Assembly (NCBI GenBank): GCA_016207585.1
Contig: JACQPI010000181.1
Coordinates: 1-7,769 of the forward strand
From: Elusimicrobiota bacterium
Lineage (GTDB): Bacteria > Elusimicrobiota > Elusimicrobia > UBA1565 > JACRDR01
Direction: 5' to 3'
Length of the DNA: 7,769 nucleotides
A model generated the notes under the pieces. It ran no database searches. It saw only the letters and a program-made list of their open reading frames with translations, and was not told where the DNA came from. This document shows, piece after piece, positions 1 through 6,245 of the stretch (the first letter of the stretch is position 1; each line of letters opens with the position of its first letter). Position numbers and translations under genes: made by a program.

Positions 1-46
1 CACACGGTCCTGAGCCGTGCGCGTCTGCCAGTTCCGCCACCTGCCC
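1..46 (-). tRNA. tRNA-Leu (anticodon CAG), 5' part only, cut by window edge
   Basis: Reading the minus strand from 46, the sequence gives a 7-base acceptor strand GGGCAGG, then TG and a D arm containing GCGGAACTGGCAGACGC. This is the typical start of a bacterial class II leucine tRNA. A perfect 5-bp anticodon stem follows (CACGG at 19-15 with CCGTG at 7-3) around the 7-base loop CTCAGGA. The anticodon is CAG at 12-10, reading CUG leucine codons. The variable arm, T arm and 3' acceptor strand lie beyond the left edge. The tRNA is transcribed away from the chitinase gene, so the two are divergent, with about 120 bases between the tRNA 5' end and the chosen chitinase start. Confidence 0.9.
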
Positions 47-166
47 ACAAATCGCGGCGAGGACGGCATTCTATCGCATTCCTCGATACAGCTTCAACTC
101 TCTCTCCACGCCCGCCGACACATTGTTACCACATTGCAACCTTGCTCTATTACACTGGCGGGAAGA

Positions 167-3100
167 ATGAACTTCGCAAATCTCACGCCGCCGCAATGGG
201 GTCCGCCCGCTGGAAGCTCCCGAACGCTCCCTGCCGCGAACAAACGATCCCTTTCCTACGCGACCATCGCGATTATGACGCTATGGGCGTTCTTCTCTGG
301 CGCTTCGCTTTCCGCGCAGCAGATATGGGTGAGCGGCTACTACGGCGGCTGGTCCCAGTGGAACATGCCGCCGGACCGAGTCGACTATTCCGCGTTGACC
401 CACCTGCTCCACTTTTCCGTCATCCCGAACGCCGACGGCACCCTTGACTCGACGAGCAATTCCTTGAGCGCCGCCCACTCCGCCGATATGGTGTCGCGGG
501 CCCACGCCGCAGGGGTGAAAGTGATCCTGGCGATCGGCGGTGAGAACACCGCCGACAGGTTCCGCAGCGCCGCCGGCGACGCGAATCGGGCCGCGTTTAT
601 CAATAACCTCGTCAATTTCATGACGAGCCGTGGCTACGATGGGATCGACGTGGACTGGGAGGACTCGGCGACCGGAGGAGTGCCGGATTCCGACGTTCCT
701 CTTTACTCCACGTTCATCACCGCGTTGAGGAGCCGGTTGAATCAGATAACTCCCCGGCCATTTCTAACGGCCGCCGCCATCCGCCCCGCCTCCCTGTTTG
801 CATCTCTGCAGAACCAATTCGATCAGATCAACGTGATGACCTATAACATGGCCGGACCCTGGTCCGGCTGGCCGACTTGGCACAACGCCCCTCTATATAA
901 TGGAGATTATCGCTTCCCCAGCACCGGCCAGCCGATCTCTTCTGTGGATGGCAAGCTCCAGGAGTTCCTGAACGCTGGTATTGCGGCGCAGAAGCTGGGC
1001 ATAGGAATCCCATTTTTCGGAGTGGTATGGAGCGGAGGAAGCGGAACACCCACCGGAGGGGTCACCGAACCCCGCCAGCAGTTCACGGTGGCCCCCACCT
1101 TACAGGCTCTCCCCTACTATACGATCTTGCGCGATTACTATCAAAGCCGGTACGAGCGCTGGGATGAGACAAGCTTCACCTACTCGATCCGAGGACCCCA
1201 GGTGCCTTATTTAAGGATAGATGTTGCCGGAAGCACCGGGGACAAGCTCGTGTCCTACGACAACGAGAGGTCCGTGCAGAAAAAAGTGGAATATGCGCGC
1301 AGCAAAGGCATCGGCGGGACCATGCTCTGGAATCTCGGTGCGGGTTATGTGGCGGGAGCCGCGCTTCCCGATCCCTTGTTGCAGGCGGTCAAGCGCGGAA
1401 AAAACTCGCCGACGAGTTCGCTCTGTTCCCAGCCGCTCGACCGTCAGCCCAGGGCCCTCTGGACTTGGGATACCTGGGATTCCAACCTATTGACCGACTC
1501 CAACGCAAAACAAAAGTTTTTTGATTTTGCGCAAACTCACGGCGTCCGAAATATTTATCTAAACGTCTACTCGAAACGGCTGAACCAGTCCCTGGTGCAA
1601 AACAGCCCGACGGCTCTGGCGAATTTCATTACCGACTCCGCCACCCGTTGCATGGAAGTGGAACTCTTGTTCGGAAACGCCGATTGGAGCCTCACAGGAA
1701 ACCAGAGCCAAGCCGTTTACTTCGCACAGCAAGCGGTTTCTTTCGCGAATTCGCTTCCCGGAGCGAGACCCGTCGGACTCCACTTCGATGTGGAGCCGTA
1801 TCTCTTGGCGGCGTGGACCAGCGACATGCAGGGAACAGCCAATCAGTATTTGAACCTGCTGGAGCAACTGGCTGCGGTCACCGCGGGCAAAGGACTGCGG
1901 CTAACGGTGGATATTCCCTTTTGGTTCGACGAGAGGCTCATTACTCGCAACGCACTGACGCGTCCCCTGAACCAATGGATTCTAGATACCGTCGATCGAA
2001 CGACCCTCATGGATTACCGGGACACCAGTTCGCAGATCATCAGCCTAGCCTCTGCGGAACTATCATATGCGCAAAGCATTGCCAAACCGACCACGCTCGG
2101 CGTGGAGACCAACTGCGGGGTGACGCCGACCTATGTCACTTTTTGCGAAGAAGGGGCCTCGGCCATGGAACAGGCCTTTAGCGACGTCTACAACAACTAC
2201 CGTCAAAACCCTTCCTTTGGATATTTCGCCGTAGAGGACTATGAAGGATATTCGGCGTTACCCATTACGCTCACCAATGCCGCGCCCATCGTGGCCACAC
2301 CCGCCAGCGCCTCGCCCAACCCCGTCGGCGGCACCACCACGAGCCTGAGCGTCCTGGGCGCCGACGACGGGGGCGAGGCCGCCCTCACCTATAACTGGGC
2401 CACCACCGGCGCGCCGCCGGCCCCCGTGACCTTTGGCGTCAACGGCACCAACGCGGCCAAGAACACCACCGCCGCCTTCACCAAGGCCGGCTCCTACACC
2501 TTTCAAGTCACCCTCAAAGACGCCGCGGGCTTGACCGCCGCCAGCAACGTGACCGTGACCGTCAACCAAACCCTGACCACCATCACCCTCTCGCCGCCCT
2601 CGGCCACCGTGCCCCTCGGCGGCACGCAGCAGTTCGCCGCCAGCGCCCTAGACCAGTTCGGCGCGGCCATGGCCCAGCCACCCGCCTTCACCTGGACCGC
2701 CGGCGGCGGGACCGTATCGACCACAGGGCTCTACACGGCAGGCAGCGTGGCGGGCACCTATGCCGTCACCGCCGCCGCCTCCGGCAAAAACGGCTCCGCC
2801 ACCATTACCCTCACCAATGCCGCGCCCATCATCAGCGACTTCACTGCTCCTACGATTGAGATCATCTCTCCAGCAGACGACAGTAACGCCCGCAAGAACG
2901 TGTCCATAAAGTTTTCGGCTTCCGATGATGTTGGAATTGCGAGGGTCGAGTTATGGGAGGGACAGGGAACAAGGGACGTCGCGATCCTATCTCTGAACCA
3001 GACTCAGACTTTCGACCCTCCCCAACCCACTCAGCAACAGGGCTCCATGACTTTTGCCACTCAAGTCCTTGGCTATCATACGTTCCAAATGAAGGCTTAT

Positions 3101-3514
3101 GATACGAGCGGCAACGTGACATCCTCCCGTCGAATCCAGGTTAAGGTCGTTAAAGGAAAAATCAGCCTGGTTCGGTTCGCCTCCCAAGGTTTTGGGGTGT
3201 CCACTGGGAATATTAATTCCAGCGCGGAGAGCGGCAATGATGTCAGGGCCCTCGTGATCGGACCGCAAAATGGGCTCAGGCAACAGCTAATTTTCGACCC
3301 ACTCGTGAGTAAAGTAAAATTCGTGACGACCAAGGGACGAACTCTCATTGAACAATCCAATACCAGTGGGCAGGGCATCGTCCTAAACCTTCAGGATGCC
3401 GCCGGCAACGTTGCTTACGAGTCCGGCTTGGCCGGGCTCATCTGCATGCAGGGCGGAGAAGATTCTGGGGACTTCGGGAAATGGGAGTGCAAACCTCTTG
3501 TCATAGTGAAATAG
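167..3514 (+). CDS. Secreted multidomain GH18 chitinase-like protein with second TIM-barrel-like domain and Ig-like modules
   Basis: Numbering is from the ATG at 167 (1115 residues). Residues 1-50 look like a Sec signal peptide: KR at 26-27, a hydrophobic stretch at about 31-45, and likely cleavage in SLSA|QQ. Residues 53 to about 400 form a glycoside hydrolase family 18 domain with the full catalytic motif DGIDVDWE at 158-165 (proton donor E165), MTYN at 224-227 (family form MTYD/N) and the late-barrel Trp at 388 in MLWNLG. This predicts hydrolysis of beta-1,4-GlcNAc polymers such as chitin, outside the cytoplasm. Residues about 429-695 form a second TIM-barrel-like domain with acidic strand-end motifs (HFDVEP at 539-544, MDYRD at 615-619, VET around 647, EDYE at 690-693), resembling uncharacterised domains I cannot name. 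Residues 700-800 look PKD-like, 801-888 like a bacterial Ig-like (Big) domain, and 893-997 like another Ig-like domain (PF17957 type). Residues 998-1115 are unrecognised. The frame is open upstream to 17, but that would overlap the tRNA. The ATG at 275 would leave too short a signal peptide. The ribosome-binding site is poor. Substrate is inferred from family only. Confidence 0.88.
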   Translation: MNFANLTPPQWGPPAGSSRTLPAANKRSLSYATIAIMTLWAFFSGASLSAQQIWVSGYYGGWSQWNMPPDRVDYSALTHLLHFSVIPNADGTLDSTSNSLSAAHSADMVSRAHAAGVKVILAIGGENTADRFRSAAGDANRAAFINNLVNFMTSRGYDGIDVDWEDSATGGVPDSDVPLYSTFITALRSRLNQITPRPFLTAAAIRPASLFASLQNQFDQINVMTYNMAGPWSGWPTWHNAPLYNGDYRFPSTGQPISSVDGKLQEFLNAGIAAQKLGIGIPFFGVVWSGGSGTPTGGVTEPRQQFTVAPTLQALPYYTILRDYYQSRYERWDETSFTYSIRGPQVPYLRIDVAGSTGDKLVSYDNERSVQKKVEYARSKGIGGTMLWNLGAGYVAGAALPDPLLQAVKRGKNSPTSSLCSQPLDRQPRALWTWDTWDSNLLTDSNAKQKFFDFAQTHGVRNIYLNVYSKRLNQSLVQNSPTALANFITDSATRCMEVELLFGNADWSLTGNQSQAVYFAQQAVSFANSLPGARPVGLHFDVEPYLLAAWTSDMQGTANQYLNLLEQLAAVTAGKGLRLTVDIPFWFDERLITRNALTRPLNQWILDTVDRTTLMDYRDTSSQIISLASAELSYAQSIAKPTTLGVETNCGVTPTYVTFCEEGASAMEQAFSDVYNNYRQNPSFGYFAVEDYEGYSALPITLTNAAPIVATPASASPNPVGGTTTSLSVLGADDGGEAALTYNWATTGAPPAPVTFGVNGTNAAKNTTAAFTKAGSYTFQVTLKDAAGLTAASNVTVTVNQTLTTITLSPPSATVPLGGTQQFAASALDQFGAAMAQPPAFTWTAGGGTVSTTGLYTAGSVAGTYAVTAAASGKNGSATITLTNAAPIISDFTAPTIEIISPADDSNARKNVSIKFSASDDVGIARVELWEGQGTRDVAILSLNQTQTFDPPQPTQQQGSMTFATQVLGYHTFQMKAYDTSGNVTSSRRIQVKVVKGKISLVRFASQGFGVSTGNINSSAESGNDVRALVIGPQNGLRQQLIFDPLVSKVKFVTTKGRTLIEQSNTSGQGIVLNLQDAAGNVAYESGLAGLICMQGGEDSGDFGKWECKPLVIVK
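2262..2290 (+). repeat. Left direct repeat bounding the Ig-like cassette
   Basis: This 29-base stretch matches 2802-2830 at 28 of 29 positions, with an exact 21-base core at 2270-2290. The two copies are 540 bases apart, exactly 180 codons, so both encode the same peptide ITLTNAAPI in frame. This copy directly follows the end of the second TIM-barrel-like domain. Confidence 0.85.
2802..2830 (+). repeat. Right direct repeat bounding the Ig-like cassette
   Basis: This is the second copy of the 29-base repeat, with one mismatch to 2262-2290 (c here, g in the left copy). It encodes the last strand of the Big-type domain and the start of the next linker. Base composition drops sharply just after it, from about 75% GC to about 50%. 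Confidence 0.85.
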
Positions 3515-3627
3515 GCTTACGCTCTTGACCAGAGCCTTGACCCGCTTGAACGGTTGAGACGAACATCGAAGGGTCAAAATCAAAAAATGTACAATCAGCC
3601 TCGTAGAAAGCCCCGCGCGCCCGTGCC

Positions 3628-4104
3628 ATGGCCAAAACGAAACCGGAAGGCCGTAAACTCATCGCGTCCAATCGCAAGGCCTCTTTCCATTACGAGATAC
3701 TGGAAGAGTACGAAGCGGGCCTGAGCCTCAAGGGACCCGAGGTCAAGTCGCTGCGAGGCGGCCAGGCATCCTTGGAGGGAAGCTTCGCCCGCGTCGAAGG
3801 CGCCGAGCTCCAGCTCTACAACCTTTACATCCCCCCCTACCGACACAACACCGTGGAAGAGATCGAGCCTCGCCGCACGCGCAAGCTCCTTCTCAACCGC
3901 CGCGAGATCAACCGCCTCATGGGCCGCATGCAGGGCCAAAGCCTGGCCCTGGTCCCGATGGAGCTCTATTTCAAGCGGGGATGGGCTAAGGTGCGGCTCG
4001 CCCTCGCGCGAGGACGCCGAGGCCCCGACAAGCGCGAGAAGCTGCGGCGCGAGGACGCCTCCCGCGAGATGGAGCGCTCGTTCAAAAATAAATTCAAGGC
4101 GTAG
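3628..4104 (+). CDS. smpB: SsrA-binding protein SmpB
   Basis: SmpB binds tmRNA (ssrA) and brings it to ribosomes stalled on broken mRNA, as part of trans-translation in the cytoplasm. The 158-residue length is normal for the family. Family landmarks visible are NRKASFHYEILEEYEAG near 15-31, LKGPEVKSLRGG at 34-45, the NLYIPPYRH segment at 65-73, RRTRKLLLNRREI at 82-94, and the basic tail with DKREKLRRED at 134-143, which enters the ribosomal A site. The ATG at 3628 gives the usual short variable N-terminus; no strong Shine-Dalgarno is visible. A TACAAT at 3590-3595 could be a -10 element, but there is no clear -35 box. The gene lies 113 bases after the chitinase stop and ends 20 bases before the structured intergenic element. 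Confidence 0.96.
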   Translation: MAKTKPEGRKLIASNRKASFHYEILEEYEAGLSLKGPEVKSLRGGQASLEGSFARVEGAELQLYNLYIPPYRHNTVEEIEPRRTRKLLLNRREINRLMGRMQGQSLALVPMELYFKRGWAKVRLALARGRRGPDKREKLRREDASREMERSFKNKFKA

Positions 4105-4123
4105 AAATTCTCGACCTCACCCG

Positions 4124-4139
4124 TTTCTTTGGGGTCCTG
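4124..4139 (+). repeat. Left terminal inverted repeat of the intergenic element
   Basis: TTTCTTTGGGGTCCTG is complementary to 4549-4564 at 15 of 16 positions. The GC part (4131-4139 with 4549-4557) is perfect. The single mismatch, at 4127/4561, would be a G-U wobble in a minus-strand transcript. Confidence 0.85.
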
Positions 4140-4548
4140 TCAGTGGTGGGGCCCATCGGGCCTGCGGCCGCCCCGGCGACTTCGCGCCGGTTGCTCCTCG
4201 GCCCGATCCAACCCACCATGCGAGGTCTGGTCCCTTAATCTGCCACACAAGGCTAAGACCCGTCCAGGGGTTTCCCCGAGTCCTTCATCGCGACAACGTA
4301 CGAGAACTTCCGTGGTCGATGCCTAGCTGACGTCGCGGTTCCAGCCGGACAAACGGCGGGTGTCGATACTCTCCGGGAGGTCATTCTGTATGACATGCCA
4401 TTTTGGCATCTCATAGAAAACTGCAAAAAGGACTGCCGCCCAGTTTCCTCGTGTGGAGACTATGATGCCGTAACCCAGGGCTCATCTAGAACGTGTACCT
4501 CCGGGCGATCATAATCACCTGGGGCTACCGGCGGCCGGACCCATCCGG

Positions 4549-4564
4549 CAGGACCCCAAAAAAA
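4549..4564 (-). repeat. Right terminal inverted repeat of the intergenic element
   Basis: CAGGACCCCAAAAAAA on the plus strand is the inverted copy of 4124-4139. The first base is shared with the terminal hairpin 4534-4549 (GCCGGA, loop CCCA, TCCGGC). The bases outside the two repeats do not form an obvious target-site duplication. Confidence 0.85.
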
Positions 4565-4587
4565 GTGGGGGATAGGAAATCGTCCTA
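4558..4587 (-). terminator. Possible weak intrinsic terminator after the beta-barrel-like gene
   Basis: Reading the minus strand after the stop at 4601-4603, a 5-bp hairpin TAGGA-CGATT-TCCTA (4587-4573) is followed by TCCCCCAC and then seven T (4564-4558). The hairpin is short and the 8-base spacer to the T run is longer than usual. The same T run is also part of the terminal inverted repeat, so this could be coincidence. Confidence 0.25.
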
Positions 4588-4600
4588 GGGACCCGGCCGC

Positions 4601-5407
4601 TCAGAAGCGGATGCCCAGCCCCATGTCGATCCCGGGCTGGCCGTGAGCAAGTGTGAAGGCTCCCTGCAGGTAGGTAAAGGTCTTGGGGCGCAGGGAAATT
4701 CCGGTCGTGAACCTGGGCTCCAGGGTGATCACCGCGGTTTCGTTCAGGGCGGGATCGAACCTGGAGTCGCGCACCACGACCCGCGTGCGGTCGAAGCCCG
4801 CCCCGACATAGGGGCTGACGGCCGGGGTCCCCATGGAGACGACGAGGTTGAGACCGAAATGGCTGGCTGAAAAATCCCGATGGGTGACGGAATGGCCGAC
4901 CGAAGAGAGCAATAGCTGGGGCTTCCACGGTTTTTCAGAGGACTTTAGAAAGCCGTACCGGAGCCCGCCTCCGGCGATCGTCAGTCCCTGATAACTGATG
5001 CCGCGGATGTAGCCGTCGATCCCGAAGGGAAGGCCGATCTCGGCCTGGACCCACGGGAGGCCGAAGGCACGCACCCCCGCGTCTCTCAAAGCCTTGTTGT
5101 TCTTATCCGGCCGGAATTGCATGCCGCCGTGCACCCCCACGTCAAAACCGGGAAAACCGAGATTGCGCCCGCTGTGGAATGTCGCCGAACCCAGCACCCC
5201 GCCCAGATCGCGGGTAAACGGTTTCAGCGAAGGTCCGTCCACGTAATCCCGGAAACCGCCGAATTGGTCGGAAGCGCCGGCGGGAGAAAATTGGAAAAGA
5301 AAGGAAAGGAAAAGAAAGAAAAAGAAACGGAAGGCCGATAGGAAATTAGCTAGGCTAGCGCTCAAGCCAGCCAGGGTTCCACGGTTTTCTAGACTCATAC
5401 TATTCAT
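4601..5407 (-). CDS. Exported protein, probable outer-membrane beta-barrel, family unknown
   Basis: This 268-residue protein has a long signal-like N-terminus: an Arg at 27, a very Phe/Leu-rich core (FFFFLFLSFLFQF, about 28-40) and likely cleavage after PAGA near 45. The mature part shows alternating hydrophobic/polar strands with many Gly and aromatic residues. It ends in MGLGIRF; a terminal Phe after a strand is the usual signal for BAM-mediated insertion of outer-membrane barrels. I do not recognise the family, so porin, lipid-binding or structural roles are all open. The frame also allows a TTG at 5416, immediately after the coaX stop; I chose the ATG at 5407, and the ATG at 5398 is equally possible since no clear ribosome-binding site is present. 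It starts 9 bases after coaX, so co-transcription is likely. The signal region is encoded by a 35-base pyrimidine-only run. Confidence 0.72.
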   Translation of the reverse strand: MNSMSLENRGTLAGLSASLANFLSAFRFFFFLFLSFLFQFSPAGASDQFGGFRDYVDGPSLKPFTRDLGGVLGSATFHSGRNLGFPGFDVGVHGGMQFRPDKNNKALRDAGVRAFGLPWVQAEIGLPFGIDGYIRGISYQGLTIAGGGLRYGFLKSSEKPWKPQLLLSSVGHSVTHRDFSASHFGLNLVVSMGTPAVSPYVGAGFDRTRVVVRDSRFDPALNETAVITLEPRFTTGISLRPKTFTYLQGAFTLAHGQPGIDMGLGIRF

Positions 5408-5416
5408 ATTTTGCAA

Positions 5417-6217
5417 TTACGGGCCGCCCCGCCGCAAGGGCTTCGAGAGCGCCTCATAGGCCAAGCGCAAGCCCTGGAGCGTAAGGTCGCCGATGACGCG
5501 CTCGACGCGGGGCAGATCGCGGGCGAACAAGGGCGCGAGCCCTCCGGTGGCGAACACGCGGACCTTCCTTCCGCCGAGCCCGGGGCGCATCTCCTCCAGG
5601 GTCCCCGCCAACACGCGCTCGACCATCCCCAAATACCCGAAGTAAAGCCCGGATTGTATGCACTCGACCGTATTTTTCCCGATGACCCTGCGCGGCTTTC
5701 GGATGTCGACGACGGGGAGCTGCGCCGTGTGGAGCCCCAGGGCGCGGGCCGAGAGAAGGGGCCCCGGGAGGATCGCCCCGCCCAGATAGTCGCCTCGCGC
5801 CGAGACGCAATCGAACGTCGTCGCCGTCCCGAAATCGAGCACCACGGCGGGGACGCCGTAGAGGCGACGCATCGCCAGGGCATTGAGGATGCGATCCACT
5901 CCCACCTGAGCGGGCTCCTCGACGCGAAGCCGTATGCCGAGCGCGGAGGACGGGGTGACCGCCAACGCGCGAAGCCCGAAGTAATCGCGGACGGCCGACT
6001 CGATGACTCGGGAAAGCGCCGGAACGACGGTCCCATAGACCGCGGCCGTCGCGCGTTCGCCCCGTTTATGCCCGCCGAGCAGCGCCGAGAGGGCCGCCCC
6101 ATATTCGTCGGACGTTTTCTTGGTATCCGTCGCCAGGCGCCACAAGCCCACCCGCCGCTCGCCCAGGAACGCCCCCACCGTGACGTGGGTGTTGCCGACG
6201 TCGAGAACCAGAAGCAT
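5417..6217 (-). CDS. coaX: Type III pantothenate kinase CoaX
   Basis: CoaX phosphorylates pantothenate, the first step of coenzyme A synthesis, in the cytoplasm. Type III enzymes belong to the ASKHA fold, need a monovalent cation and are not feedback-inhibited by CoA. The 266-residue protein has normal length and all main motifs: the phosphate-binding DVGNT at 6-10, GVDR at 106-109 with the catalytic Asp at 108, the second phosphate-binding segment DFGTATTFD at 128-136, GGAILPG at 146-152, GKNT at 180-183 with E185, and ATGG at 223-226. The ATG at 6217 fits the family N-terminus exactly (MLLVLDVGNT). No Shine-Dalgarno precedes it, so it may rely on coupling to mdh, which ends 28 bases upstream. 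Only this kinase type is visible here; whether a CoaA is encoded elsewhere cannot be said. Confidence 0.96.
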   Translation of the reverse strand: MLLVLDVGNTHVTVGAFLGERRVGLWRLATDTKKTSDEYGAALSALLGGHKRGERATAAVYGTVVPALSRVIESAVRDYFGLRALAVTPSSALGIRLRVEEPAQVGVDRILNALAMRRLYGVPAVVLDFGTATTFDCVSARGDYLGGAILPGPLLSARALGLHTAQLPVVDIRKPRRVIGKNTVECIQSGLYFGYLGMVERVLAGTLEEMRPGLGGRKVRVFATGGLAPLFARDLPRVERVIGDLTLQGLRLAYEALSKPLRRGGP

Positions 6218-6245
6218 CGTCAGGAGGGCGCGGGGGAACGGCGCA

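Larger units (their letters stand above)
4124..4564 (-). ncRNA. Candidate structured RNA or TIR-bounded element, class unknown
   Basis: The stretch between convergent genes (4105-4600) has no convincing coding sequence but dense complementarity. A closing helix pairs 4124-4139 with 4549-4564 (15 of 16). Inside it are a nested arm (4144-4150/4212-4218, 4155-4162/4200-4207, 4173-4178/4185-4190), a long-range helix 4243-4252/4447-4456, and hairpins at 4267-4277, 4344-4357, 4389-4415 (11 bp around a C-C mismatch), 4418-4446 and 4534-4549. A further helix pairs 4474-4479 with 4518-4523. Strand is uncertain. Two mismatches (4127/4561 and 4249/4450) are A-C on plus but G-U on minus, and several loops read AAA on minus, favouring minus. 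A wobble extension at 4288/4338 favours plus. I find no tmRNA T-loop or tag, no RNase P or SRP core motif, and no riboswitch I recognise. A MITE-like element is the main alternative, though no target duplication is visible. Confidence 0.45.

Noticed and set aside
17..166. Upstream extension of the chitinase reading frame
   Set aside because: It would begin inside the tRNA-Leu, and the extra residues place about 76 residues before the signal peptide core.
1..166. tRNA-linked integration site for the chitinase gene
   Set aside because: Integrases normally use the 3' part of a tRNA. Here the chitinase lies on the 5' side, and no repeat of tRNA sequence or integrase is seen.
3521..3535. Hairpin GCTCT-TGACC-AGAGC after the chitinase stop as a terminator
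   Set aside because: The stem is only 5 bp and no T run follows, so it is not a convincing intrinsic terminator.
4129..4326. 65-codon plus-strand reading frame after smpB
   Set aside because: Pro/Arg/Ser-rich with no family resemblance, and it lies entirely in the nested hairpin region.
4411..4485. Small minus-strand reading frame of 24 codons inside the element, with a GGAGG upstream
   Set aside because: The GGAGG is 12 bases from the ATG, the peptide is basic and featureless, and the stretch is already explained by RNA-like pairing.
4124..4564. tmRNA, RNase P RNA, SRP RNA or group I intron
   Set aside because: Neither strand has a GTTCRA-type T loop with CCA end, an LAA-type tag, the RNase P core motifs (GAGGAAAGTCCGGGC, ACAGAA), the SRP GGAAGGAAGCAG core, or a matched pair of group I R/S elements. 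The GAGGAAACTGGGCGG on the minus strand is only a partial look-alike.
5408..5416. TTG start for the beta-barrel-like gene directly after the coaX stop
   Set aside because: Two ATG codons lie 3 and 6 codons downstream, and no ribosome-binding site favours the TTG.
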